Source: Maribellus sediminis
Lineage (GTDB): Bacteria > Bacteroidota > Bacteroidia > Bacteroidales > Prolixibacteraceae
Reading direction: 5' to 3'
Assembly: GCF_011799805.1 (NCBI RefSeq)
Contig: NZ_WXUB01000008.1
Location: forward strand, 62,001-126,000
DNA length: 64,000 nucleotides
The notes beneath the pieces were generated by a model that was not told where the DNA came from, did not search any database, and saw only the letters and a list, made by a program, of their open reading frames with translations. Below are positions 52,712 to 61,065 of this stretch, piece after piece (positions within the stretch are counted from its first letter, which is position 1; each line of letters starts with the position of its first letter). The position numbers were made by a program, and so were the translations under genes.

Positions 52712-54484
52712 CTAGCGATTAATGATCAGACGTTTTACATTGCTTACTTCGCCATTTTTAATGAACCTGCAAAGGTAAATGCCGGTAGTTGCCTGCGAAC
52801 CACTTTGGAGGTTGCCCGACCAGCGCACTTTGTGCTTACCTTTTGGCAGTTCTCCGTCGACAAGTACTTTTACCTGCTGCCCGAACATATTGTAGATCAT
52901 TAACTGGACATCGGAATTCTGATCGAGATAGAATTCGATATTGGTTGCGGCGCTAAACGGATTCGGATAAACATTGAAGTAATTATCATCTTCCGGCTCC
53001 AGGTCCTCAACCTGTGTTGTCGCTTTTGCTTCTTTTACAACAATGGTACTAAAGTGTTCTATTGATGCATATATTCTGTGACGAGCAGTGTCAACCATAG
53101 CAACTCCACCGTTAACGTCAACAAAACCGGTATTGTCGGCAAAGAAAACATCCAAATCAGCGGGATCAACACCCAGCGAATCCAGAAGGTCTTGTTTGTA
53201 GACCAGTTTCAGTTCAACAGGAATGTTAAAGTAGTATGGTTCAACAATGGTATCCGATCCGGAAGGAACAACACTGAATTTTACTCCTGTAATGATGTCT
53301 TCAGTAAAGCTCACTTCAGTACTGTCGTCGTCCATTTCGGCATATTTTTCAGGAATGAACATAAAAATGTCCACGTCTTCGCTTATGCATCCGTATGGGA
53401 AATGCAGCATTCCGGCATTCAGAATATTCAAGGGATAAGGAAGACCGCCAATTTTATACGATTCTCCTTCTTTGAAATATTTTGGGTGAAGTTCGTTTCC
53501 ATTGGGCAGAACACGACGGATTGATATGGTATTTACATCCATGTCGACAGTTGAGTCAACAACGAGTAATTCCACGGCTGCTTCAAAACTGCTATAAGCG
53601 GCTTCAACCAACGTCATTCCGGTTTCGCCGGTTAGGGTAAGTAAGCCGTTTTCGTCGATACTGGCTACAGTGGTGTCAGTAACACTCCACATAAATTCGG
53701 CACCCTGGTGTTTGTTACCATTGGTTTTGTACATGGCCGAATACTGGATCGGCTCATTTCCGGTGTAAACCATCATGTCGCCGGGTTCAATGGTTAACTG
53801 CTTCCCTTTATTATTTTCTTTTTCCTTCTCTTTCTTAATTTTTTCTCTTTTTTCCCGGGTTTCGTAAACCGATATTTTTGCTGTGTCGGCCAATTCTCCC
53901 AGTGTTGCAATGATAATTCCGCTCCCAGCCGTATCGGCAGAGTAGAACATGCTTACACTAGAGTCGGGAAACATACCTATTTCCATTGGCTCAACTGACC
54001 ACGTAAAAGTTGTGTCGATTTTGTAACCCATTGAATCGATATAAAAGGCACGCAGTTCTACCGAATCGCTGATTTCAACCCGTATACTGGAAGGAACGAT
54101 CTTTACTTTTGGGTACTCATCTTCCATGTCACCCATGTCATCGTCGTCGTCATTTTTAGGGGTCCCGTTAACTGTGAGCATTACAGAGTCGCGATAGTCC
54201 TTGTACTTTGCAATAAGGTAACCTTCTCCCGGATGATTTGGTATTAACCATCCTTCTTTGGTTACTTTTCCAAGATAACCCGGCTCAGTGTTCCACTGGA
54301 TTTTCGCGTCCGTAATGGCTTCGCCTGAAGTATCAGTAACTGTAGCCGTCACCATAACTGATGAGTCGGGATCTGTAATGATATCTCCTGATATAATTTC
54401 CAGGATCTGGCTTGTTGCATTCATTGTCAGAAAGAATCCGACTGTGAACAATACTAATTTTGAAAAAATGTAAAAATTCTTCAT
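52712..54484 (-). CDS. T9SS-exported Ig-like domain protein with Por C-terminal sorting domain
   Basis: 590 residues from ATG 54484, with signal peptide MKNFYIFSKLVLFTVGFFLTMNATS in pieces. Three Big2-like Ig repeats follow, recognisable by SGEAITDAKIQWN, FTWSVEPMEIGMF and AEFMWSVTDTTVASIDENGLLTL. Two charged linkers stand out: an Asp-rich one (NDDDDDMGDMEDE) and a Lys/Glu-rich one near residues 225-245. The last 85 residues (YFNVYPNPFSAATNIEFYL to VKRLIIN) are a type A sorting domain, so the protein leaves through the type IX secretion system. Function probably adhesive or structural; no enzyme domain seen. Confidence 0.88.
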   Translation of the reverse strand: MKNFYIFSKLVLFTVGFFLTMNATSQILEIISGDIITDPDSSVMVTATVTDTSGEAITDAKIQWNTEPGYLGKVTKEGWLIPNHPGEGYLIAKYKDYRDSVMLTVNGTPKNDDDDDMGDMEDEYPKVKIVPSSIRVEISDSVELRAFYIDSMGYKIDTTFTWSVEPMEIGMFPDSSVSMFYSADTAGSGIIIATLGELADTAKISVYETREKREKIKKEKEKENNKGKQLTIEPGDMMVYTGNEPIQYSAMYKTNGNKHQGAEFMWSVTDTTVASIDENGLLTLTGETGMTLVEAAYSSFEAAVELLVVDSTVDMDVNTISIRRVLPNGNELHPKYFKEGESYKIGGLPYPLNILNAGMLHFPYGCISEDVDIFMFIPEKYAEMDDDSTEVSFTEDIITGVKFSVVPSGSDTIVEPYYFNIPVELKLVYKQDLLDSLGVDPADLDVFFADNTGFVDVNGGVAMVDTARHRIYASIEHFSTIVVKEAKATTQVEDLEPEDDNYFNVYPNPFSAATNIEFYLDQNSDVQLMIYNMFGQQVKVLVDGELPKGKHKVRWSGNLQSGSQATTGIYLCRFIKNGEVSNVKRLIINR

Positions 54485-54921
54485 ATGATTTAAGATTGGT
54501 TGTGTTATCACTTAATTTGTTTTGTTGTTTTTGACAAACAGCACATCAAGTTACGCAAAGTGTTACTAAAATGCAAGATGCTGTTTCTGAGTTATATGTC
54601 AGAATCTTGTGGCCGTATCGTGTCATTATTTTAAAAGCGTCGTCACTAATACATTCCGAAAACGATGAATAGGTAACCCTAAGTATTTTTCATAATCGGT
54701 GTGATTGATTAATAAAATTCGATTATATTTATCCTACTAACAACTCCGTCAGACTTCCCGCACATACAGTATAACATTGAAATAGGAATTTATTGGGTAA
54801 GCGTTTTGGGTTCTGCATCATGGTACTTAAAGGCGTAATTTTTTATTTTATGGACGTAATATTTTTATACATATGCCTTCGCAATGGAGGCTCGTGAATT
54901 ACAAACCCTAATTATTTTACC
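54485..54921. other. 437-nt AT-rich spacer
   Basis: Divergent region between the T9SS protein gene and lipoprotein 1. It contains the word AACCCTAAGTA (54675-54685), which recurs inverted at 57686-57696. No credible frame or clear consensus promoter was found. Confidence 0.55.
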
Positions 54922-55656
54922 ATGAAGAAATTATTTTTTCTTATTCTGATCGCCGTAGGATTTGCGGCTTGTGACAAATCGTTCGAAGAACCTGTTCAAG
55001 ACGACCTGGTGTTAAAAGGTGCTAAAAAAAGTGAAACAGGTTGTGTGAGTCTGAAGGATGGATCGTTGGTGTATGCTGACGGTCATTACCTGGAAGGACA
55101 AGCAATTCCGGTTTGTTTCGACATGTATGGCTACAACTACCAGGCACACATGTTCAACGGATCTTATTTTAATGCTTACGCCGGACGCCCGGGAACAGCT
55201 TTGCCTCCGTATGAAGGTGATGATGAAGCGTATCTCGCAGAAAATCCCGAAGCTGAGAGTAACTCGTTATGGCCTTATCGTAACGATGTACTTATTATGA
55301 AGTGGAACGATGCCTGGCTGGCAAATTCAGATTGCGACTCCGATGGTGTTCTGGATCGCCATTATGGTTTTGATAGCTACATTGGTTCAGGAGCCTGGTT
55401 AACCAATCACATTTCGGGTGTCACAGTAAATGAAGATGGTTCAGAATGCAAATGGAATTATTTTACCAAAATTATTGCGGTTCCTGAAGACGCTCAAAAA
55501 GTAGATGGAATTTGGTACACTGCAGAAGGTACTGAAATTGGCCCTGTTATCTGGGGGCAGTTTGCAACCATTCAGGAAGTTTCAAACGATCCTTGTACCG
55601 GTGATAATGGTTTGTTATACAAGAGTATGGATCATACCGGCTTTGGTGGTTGGTAG
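54922..55656 (+). CDS. Hypothetical lipoprotein 1
   Basis: 244 residues. The signal MKKLFFLILIAVGFAAC has Cys17 as lipidation site. The mature protein is acidic and aromatic (YGYNYQAHMFNGSYFNAYAGRPG, NSLWPYRNDVLIMKWNDAW) with DSDCDSDGVLDRHYG-like Asp pattern CDSDGVLDRH and four later cysteines, so disulfides and calcium binding are possible. No known domain recognised. Its N-terminus, including the ACDKS...DDLVLKG segment, resembles the lipoprotein at 58094. A terminator follows. Confidence 0.75.
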   Translation: MKKLFFLILIAVGFAACDKSFEEPVQDDLVLKGAKKSETGCVSLKDGSLVYADGHYLEGQAIPVCFDMYGYNYQAHMFNGSYFNAYAGRPGTALPPYEGDDEAYLAENPEAESNSLWPYRNDVLIMKWNDAWLANSDCDSDGVLDRHYGFDSYIGSGAWLTNHISGVTVNEDGSECKWNYFTKIIAVPEDAQKVDGIWYTAEGTEIGPVIWGQFATIQEVSNDPCTGDNGLLYKSMDHTGFGGW

Positions 55657-55681
55657 CTAAAACCAAATAGAAATTCAAGAT

Positions 55682-55711
55682 AAGCCATCCGTTTTCGGGT
55701 GGCTTTTTTTA
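55682..55711 (+). terminator. Terminator of lipoprotein 1
   Basis: AAGCCATCCG-TTTT-CGGGTGGCTT with two G-T pairs, then TTTTT. Confidence 0.88.
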
Positions 55712-55894
55712 TTGACAACATTACTATTGTCCCGGTTTCAACCAAATGAGCTGGTTTACGTATACGAAGTCGGTAAAAGTTCTGAAAAATAGCAACAATG
55801 ATTGGAATTGGAGAGATAGTATTTAATAATGCGGGACGATTTCAACGCTCGGCACGTATTATTTCAGTTACAGGTCGTATTAAAATAAATGGTC

Positions 55895-55987
55895 ATGATT
55901 ATTCTATTGGCATATGCGATCCTGATGCTTATTGTTATTTCAGTGATGATGTATTTAAGTTATCGGGATCTGAAACATCATGAATAA
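55895..55987 (+). CDS. Single-pass miniprotein 1 (YLSYRDLK family)
   Basis: 30 residues from ATG 55895; an ATG 6 nt upstream would add MV. A single hydrophobic helix of about 19 residues ends in MMYLSYRDLKHHE. It aligns without gaps to the 30-residue frame at 57418, 17 of 30 identical, with MYLSYRDLK exact. Two copies at protein level with different codons indicate selection on the peptide. The positive-inside pattern would put the C-terminus in the cytoplasm. A 61-codon frame overlaps it out of register. Function unknown. Confidence 0.65.
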   Translation: MIILLAYAILMLIVISVMMYLSYRDLKHHE

Positions 55988-56087
55988 CCGAGCGACGGCG
56001 ATTGCCGAAACATAACTCAGGTTGTTAAATGAGACGGAAGTTTTGTAGAGGGGGGAATGTGTCGCTTTCAGATCTTAAGTCAAGTAC

Positions 56088-56573
56088 TTATTTCTTTTCA
56101 TCAGCATTTTTGTGATTTTCCAGGTAGGCCATAAATTCCAGGTTATACAGCAAACAATATTTTTCAAGCAACCTAAAGCCATCTCCGGTCAGGTCAAATA
56201 CTTGAGGGAAATATTTGACTAAAAGTGCTTTGGCTTTCAGGTGTAACCGTTCCGAATATTCAGAGATCGTGTATTCCTGTAATCTTGCATTTACTACACG
56301 TTCCATTGCGCTAACTTCATCCTTGAGTCTTATTTCGGTGTAGTTGTTATCTTTGTCTATAACCGATTCGGCACTTCCCCATATTTGAGTGGCATAATTC
56401 TGAAGTTGATGATTAAGCACTTCCTCATTTTTAAATTCCTGTTGTGAGTTAGCCTTAATCTCAGACAGTTCATGCGTGAAATCAACACGAAATCGTTTTA
56501 GAAATTTGTCAATCTTCTGAAATTCGGTACTTAACCTAAACTGAAAGTCGCTGTTAAAATCCTGATTCTCCAT
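56088..56573 (-). CDS. Hypothetical helical protein, 161 residues
   Basis: No family recognised. Long helices with heptad-like spacing (LSTEFQKIDKFLKRFRVDFTHELSEIKANSQ, in pieces) suggest a coiled coil in the first half, followed by LHLKAKALLVKYFPQVFDL and FRLLEKYCLLYNLEFMAYL. Cytosolic by absence of signals. It is encoded between the first miniprotein and tRNA-Thr on the opposite strand; no clear terminator. Confidence 0.65.
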   Translation of the reverse strand: MENQDFNSDFQFRLSTEFQKIDKFLKRFRVDFTHELSEIKANSQQEFKNEEVLNHQLQNYATQIWGSAESVIDKDNNYTEIRLKDEVSAMERVVNARLQEYTISEYSERLHLKAKALLVKYFPQVFDLTGDGFRLLEKYCLLYNLEFMAYLENHKNADEKK

Positions 56574-56666
56574 GTTACTACAACAAACTTAAACCAGAAA
56601 AGGTTAATGAAGCAGTGCAATGAGCACATAATTAGATGTTTAAGGATGTGTTAGGCAGGTATCTTG

Positions 56667-56739
56667 AGCCTCTCACGGGACTCGAACCCGCGACCTGCTC
56701 ATTACGAATGAGCTGCTCTACCAACTGAGCTAAAGAGGC
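56667..56739 (-). tRNA. tRNA-Thr (anticodon CGT)
   Basis: 73-nt cloverleaf on the minus strand. Acceptor GCCTCTT/GAGAGGC, D-stem GCTC/GAGC, anticodon arm GCTCA-TTCGTAA-TGAGC with CGT at 34-36, T-arm GCGGG-TTCGAGT-CCCGT and discriminator T. No encoded CCA. It reads ACG. Confidence 0.95.
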
Positions 56740-56823
56740 AATTTTGTTACACTAAATAAATTAATTTCCATGGATTTCGCAATAGGCGACTTAAGCACAA
56801 AACAGCTGTCAATAAAAATGCAA

Positions 56824-56849
56824 AAGCCTTCTGGCTAAACAGAAGGCTT
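56824..56849 (-). terminator. Hairpin upstream of tRNA-Thr
   Basis: AAGCCTTCTG-GCTAAA-CAGAAGGCTT, perfect 10-bp stem. On the minus strand it is followed by TTGCATTTTTATT. It is either a terminator for an unrecognised minus-strand transcript or a processing signal. Confidence 0.55.
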
Positions 56850-57417
56850 ATAAGATTCAATTTAAAAGAAATGTTTTATCACACCTTAATTGGATAGTTG
56901 AGGGAGGCGTTGTCTACTTTAAGTAAACCAATCATTTTTGAACAGCGACGTTCAATCTAAAAGACCCTTATTTTTTATCTCAAAGTCGTAATTTCAATGA
57001 TAACGCGGTTATCGTGCAACTCTTTACGAGTTAAGGTCTGTATCTTCAAAACGGATAGTAAGTATCCAAAGCTGTTTAAAGTTTTGCAAACATAGTGCCA
57101 TGTTTGTCAAGTGTCATTAAATGAGTTGTTTATGGGTCTTTCTGAGTTTCGTGAGTGTACCAGATATGGAATAATCCCACTCAATTTTTAATTTCGGGAC
57201 AGCTCCGGAAGCTACTTTCAAGTGTATTTCAGATTACTTCAAAATTCACTTTTAGTGCGCCGAATTTCCAATCGCTTTTGTTGCTATGTGGCTACATATG
57301 AACAATTTGTGTTTGATAAGTTTTTTAGGGCCAGGGATTTAGCAAGCCTTTATTCTTGTAACTTTAAAACATACTAATATCGATGTCATTGTTGTGTATC
57401 GAACTAAAATCGGAATT
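56850..57417. other. Gene-free region with left inverted repeat
   Basis: 568 nt with no convincing frame on either strand. It contains the left copy of a 50-nt repeat, 56998-57049, that begins with the dyad GATAAC-GCG-GTTATC. Otherwise nothing recognised; no RNase P, tmRNA or SRP signature. Confidence 0.55.
56998..57049 (+). repeat. Inverted repeat, left copy
   Basis: Starts TGATAACGCGGTTATCG and continues through CAACTCTTT. 25 of the first 28 nt match the reverse complement of 57971-57998, and weaker similarity continues to TCTTCAA. Confidence 0.75.
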
Positions 57418-57510
57418 ATGACAGCAATTATTACTTACATGATCCTGTTGCTAATGGTGGTTTCAGTTGTAATGTACCTGAGTTACCGCGATTTGAAACA
57501 GAATCACTAG
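57418..57510 (+). CDS. Single-pass miniprotein 2 (YLSYRDLK family)
   Basis: 30 residues (MTAIITYMILLLMVVSVV, then MYLSYRDLKQNH). A hydrophobic helix of about 19 residues ends in a basic, aromatic tail. It is the partner of the frame at 55895-55987, same length and 17 of 30 identical. It lies between the two inverted repeats, about 0.6 kb before lipoprotein 2. No ribosomal, Kdp or cytochrome bd small-subunit signature was recognised. Confidence 0.65.
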   Translation: MTAIITYMILLLMVVSVVMYLSYRDLKQNH

Positions 57511-58093
57511 AGAGGTTCGGCCAGTCTAACCCCCTGTTTTACCGGATCGGAATAAACAAATCTCCGTTCTGAATATATCCTGCACCGCCAAAAATTCCCT
57601 TCTATTTTGTATTAAATTTAGTAGTTCTTCTTCTCCAAATACTCTATTTGACTGAGGTGAATTATTAATGGGTTTAATAATCAGCTACTTAGGGTTTATT
57701 GTGAACATAAATATTTCAATTTGTATATACATTGATTTCCTGTTGGTCAGCGCCTGGGCTGCTTTCGTCAACCAATGGGTATTTTATGTTTAACATATGT
57801 GTAGCAAAACGTGCTGTAAATCAAGCATATGGATGTCTTAAAAGTGAACAAATAGTTGGTTTTTAGGATCAAAGGTTGTAACTTTTTTCTCCCTTATAAA
57901 AAACTATTTGAATACAGAATTAGCCAAATAATAAACAAAATGCTAGCAGTTGACGATAAAACCTTGCTCAAAAGAGTTGTGCGATAACCGTGTTATCAAA
58001 AGCTATCCATGCTACTGTTTGACGAACGTTCAAATGAACCTGTTATTAATGATGCCTTCAACCTTCTAATTAAAAACGAAAATCAAAAAAATT
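57511..58093. other. 583-nt spacer before lipoprotein 2
   Basis: AT-rich, with no convincing frame. It contains the inverted word TACTTAGGGTT (57686-57696), the right inverted repeat (57950-57998) and, closer to the gene, the palindromes GAACGTTC and GTTCAAATGAAC near 58023-58040. Confidence 0.55.
57950..57998 (-). repeat. Inverted repeat, right copy
   Basis: Reverse complement of the element at 56998-57049, with the dyad GATAAC-CGT-GTTATC at 57983-57997. The two copies bound a segment of almost exactly 1 kb. Confidence 0.75.
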
Positions 58094-58951
58094 ATGAAAA
58101 AACTTTTTTTGTTGTTAATGATTGCTGCATTTTTTGCGGCCTGTGAAAAAACTGATCCTGTCGCCGATATGGAAGGCGACGTTCTTCTAAAATCAACTGC
58201 CGATGACGGTGTAAAACTCGTTGGTGAGCACTTTAATCTTAACATTATCGGTGTTAAGGAGAAAACTATGGACGATGACATTGCTGCCGGTAATGTGATA
58301 TTTGTTCATCTGTTAGGCGAGACTCAAATTGGACTAGTTCATGGCGATGATTATGCCGTGCTCGACAAAAACGGAACAGATGAAGATGGAGCTTTGTTCC
58401 AGCTTCCCGATCCCGGATTTGAGCCTTACGTTACAGAGCTTCCATGGGGATTCGATACTGAAACAGATTATTCGGTTTATGCCCGTCCCCTCGGAAAGCC
58501 TATGACCGGTGCGACAATAACTACCATGGCCGAACTTTCAGAAATTGCTGACCTGATTGCAGCGACCGAAGATAAAAAAACAGTTAGGTTGTGGGAGAAT
58601 CTGGTTGACAATTACGGAGAGACTTTGCTTATTACATGGGGTGAGTTTATTCCCAATCCTATTAGTTTTGAACGTTTAAAAGGAAAGCAAACTTTCCAGA
58701 ATGTTACAGCTGAATTACTATCAGTAGTGTATGAAATAGATGTGACTTACGATTCTGACGGCGACGGTGTGATCACTGACGCAGATGTGACATTGACATT
58801 TCATGTACGCATTCCAATATTTAACGAACTTTTGGAAGGCGAATACTGGAAATATGACAACGATGGTTTGAAACTTCTTCAATTACGTTTCTATCCATGG
58901 GGAACAGATATGACCATGGAAGACATTGAAGACGGCTGGGATACACTGTAG
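58094..58951 (+). CDS. Hypothetical lipoprotein 2
   Basis: 285 residues. The signal MKKLFLLLMIAAFFAAC has Cys17 as lipid site. The mature protein is acidic and includes a calcium-loop-like DSDGDGVITDADVTLTF (about residue 218), as seen in dockerin or EF-hand loops, but only one copy. No known domain. Its first 35 residues parallel lipoprotein 1 (ACEKTDP...GDVLLKS against ACDKSFE...DDLVLKG), which suggests a shared ancestor or a shared export signal. Terminator follows 19 nt after the stop. Confidence 0.75.
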   Translation: MKKLFLLLMIAAFFAACEKTDPVADMEGDVLLKSTADDGVKLVGEHFNLNIIGVKEKTMDDDIAAGNVIFVHLLGETQIGLVHGDDYAVLDKNGTDEDGALFQLPDPGFEPYVTELPWGFDTETDYSVYARPLGKPMTGATITTMAELSEIADLIAATEDKKTVRLWENLVDNYGETLLITWGEFIPNPISFERLKGKQTFQNVTAELLSVVYEIDVTYDSDGDGVITDADVTLTFHVRIPIFNELLEGEYWKYDNDGLKLLQLRFYPWGTDMTMEDIEDGWDTL

Positions 58952-58970
58952 TTAGCTTGATAAAAAACTA

Positions 58971-58998
58971 AGGGCAGCATTTCAATGTTGCCCTTTTT
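58971..58998 (+). terminator. Terminator of lipoprotein 2
   Basis: AGGGCAGCAT-TTCA-ATGTTGCCCT, one G-T pair, then TTTTT. Confidence 0.88.
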
Positions 58999-59068
58999 CA
59001 TGTGATAAGGCGCAGAACGACAACCTATTCAAATAGTCAATGACTATTTTACATTTTCTTTCAAAACT

Positions 59069-59100
59069 AAAAAGCCCCTCCATCAAGCGATGAAGAGGCT
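59069..59100 (-). terminator. Terminator of lysS
   Basis: Imperfect 12-bp stem (59073-59084 with 59089-59100, two mismatches), followed on the minus strand by TTTTT; 26 nt after the stop. Confidence 0.75.
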
Positions 59101-59125
59101 CTTATATAATCTGGTTTTATTTTTA

Positions 59126-60832
59126 CTATGATAGTGTGACTGTCAAACCTGCATCGGTATTATCAACTTTGGCAACATTCTTTTTGGTGAGTCCTTTTAT
59201 GGCTTTGTCCCATTTTTTGTTGCTGAGTTCCGATTTCGTTTTCAATACATTCAAATCAACCGGAGATTCAGTTTTCAGGAGTTCGAAAACCACTTTTTCG
59301 TCGTCGGTTAATTCCACTGCTTTTTTCTCAGGTTTCATTTGCGGGAAGAACAACACATCCTGTATTGACGGACTGTTGGTCATAAACATGGTCAGTCGGT
59401 CCATGCCGATTCCCATTCCCGATGTTGGTGGCATTCCGTATTCCAAAGCGCGCAGAAAATCCTGGTCGATAAACATCGCTTCATCGTCACCTTTTTCCGA
59501 AAGTTTTAACTGATCCTGGAAACGTTCGCGCTGATCGATTGGATCGTTCAACTCAGAATAGGCATTTGCCAACTCTTTACCGGATACCATCAACTCGAAA
59601 CGCTCGGTGAGTTCCGGATTATCGCGGTGCTTTTTAGTCAACGGCGACATCTCAACCGGGTAATCGATAATAAATGTTGGCTGGATATAATGGTGTTCAC
59701 ATTTCTCTCCGAATATTTCATCGATCAGTTTGCCTTTGCCCATGGTTTCATCATTCTCGATGTCGAGCTTGTCGCAAATCTCACGAAGTTCGGCTTCCGT
59801 TCTTCCGTTGATATCGTAACCGGTGTGCTCCTTAATGGCTTCGGCCATGGTTACACGCGGATAAGGGGCTTTATAATCAATAACGTGTTCGCCCAGTTGT
59901 ACTTTAGTTGTTCCGTGCAAAGCCATGGCAACGCGTTCACAAATTTCTTCGGTGAACGACATCATCCATTTATAGTCTTTGTACGCCACGTAAATTTCCA
60001 TCACGGTAAACTCAGGATTATGTGTGCGGTCCATTCCTTCGTTGCGGAAATCTTTCGAGAATTCATACACGCCTTCAAAACCACCAACAATCAAACGCTT
60101 CAGGTAAAGTTCGTTGGCAATACGCATGTAAAGCGGCATGTTCAGCGCATTGTGGTGCGTGATGAACGGACGTGCCGCTGCTCCACCCGGAATCGGTTGA
60201 AGAATTGGTGTTTCTACCTCGTGATAACCATATTCGTTGAACATCTGGCGCATGGTATTGTAAATCTTCGTGCGCTTGATGAATGTGTCTTTTACCTGCG
60301 GATTAACAATCAGGTCGACATAACGCTGGCGGTAACGTTGTTCGGCATCGGTAAAAGCGTCGAAAGTTTTACCTTCTTTTTCTTTTACGATTGGCAGCGG
60401 ACGCAGCGATTTACTTAGCACCGTAACTTCCTTTGCATGAACAGTAAGTTCGCCCATCTGAGTAATAAAAGCAAAGCCTTTTACGCCAATGATGTCACCA
60501 ATGTCGAGCAGTTTCTTGAATACTTCGTTATAAAGTGTTTTGTCTTCGCCGGGGCAAATTTCATCGCGGTTCACGTAGATCTGAATACGACCTTCGTGAT
60601 CCTGAATTTCAGCAAACGCAGCTTTACCCATTATCCTGCGACTCATAAGTCGGCCGGCAATTACCACTTCCTGAAAATTGTTTTCTTCTTCCTTATAATT
60701 CTCCTTTATTTCTACTGAAGTAGTATTTACATGAAACTGTGCAGCGGGGTAGGGCTCAATTCCAAGTTCTCGCATTTTTTGAAGCGAATTCCTTCTGATA
60801 ATTTCTTGTTCGCTTAATTCCTGATGACTCAT
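59126..60832 (-). CDS. lysS: Lysyl-tRNA synthetase, class II
   Basis: 568 residues. An N-terminal OB-fold anticodon domain ([26 protein letters not shown]) precedes the class II catalytic core with motif 2 [20 protein letters not shown] and motif 3 [26 protein letters not shown], in pieces. About 70 extra C-terminal residues ([26 protein letters not shown]...) form a winged-helix-like extension seen in Bacteroidota LysS. A -7 element TATCTTTG lies at 60932-60925, 93 nt upstream. Confidence 0.97.
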   Translation of the reverse strand: MSHQELSEQEIIRRNSLQKMRELGIEPYPAAQFHVNTTSVEIKENYKEEENNFQEVVIAGRLMSRRIMGKAAFAEIQDHEGRIQIYVNRDEICPGEDKTLYNEVFKKLLDIGDIIGVKGFAFITQMGELTVHAKEVTVLSKSLRPLPIVKEKEGKTFDAFTDAEQRYRQRYVDLIVNPQVKDTFIKRTKIYNTMRQMFNEYGYHEVETPILQPIPGGAAARPFITHHNALNMPLYMRIANELYLKRLIVGGFEGVYEFSKDFRNEGMDRTHNPEFTVMEIYVAYKDYKWMMSFTEEICERVAMALHGTTKVQLGEHVIDYKAPYPRVTMAEAIKEHTGYDINGRTEAELREICDKLDIENDETMGKGKLIDEIFGEKCEHHYIQPTFIIDYPVEMSPLTKKHRDNPELTERFELMVSGKELANAYSELNDPIDQRERFQDQLKLSEKGDDEAMFIDQDFLRALEYGMPPTSGMGIGMDRLTMFMTNSPSIQDVLFFPQMKPEKKAVELTDDEKVVFELLKTESPVDLNVLKTKSELSNKKWDKAIKGLTKKNVAKVDNTDAGLTVTLS

Positions 60833-60924
60833 TTTAACTTCACTTTTATAATTGTCGGTGCTCAGATCAGAACTTCAAATTGCAATGTTGCCTTTTGTTT
60901 GAACTGTCTGTTGAAAAATCGGGG

Positions 60925-60932
60925 CAAAGATA
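60925..60932 (-). promoter_or_regulatory. -7 element of lysS
   Basis: TATCTTTG on the minus strand; the -33 TTTG is not conserved at 19-21 nt. Confidence 0.55.
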
Positions 60933-61024
60933 ATAAAACTAGTTGCTTATGAATTCTAAGTTAGGCGAAACCAAAAATTTATAGTGCGATTTTATGATTT
61001 GTTTCGATATGAACGGGCATTTTG

Positions 61025-61032
61025 TATCTTTG
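61025..61032 (+). promoter_or_regulatory. -7 element of recJ
   Basis: TATCTTTG with TTTC (61002-61005) 19 nt upstream. The start point near 61038 excludes the longer frame from 60994 and fixes the recJ ATG at 61066. Confidence 0.65.
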
Positions 61033-61065
61033 CACATTCATTGGAAAAATATTCACAAGCGCGGC

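Noticed and set aside
55798-55983. 61-codon plus-strand frame
   Set aside because: Overlaps miniprotein 1 in another frame and has no similarity to anything; the 30-residue frame is supported by its paralogue.
56740-58093. Possible structured housekeeping RNA (tmRNA, RNase P, SRP, 6S)
   Set aside because: None of their diagnostic core sequences was found on either strand.
59627-60418. 263-codon open frame on the plus strand
   Set aside because: Antisense to lysS, with no recognisable domain; lysS motifs account for the DNA.
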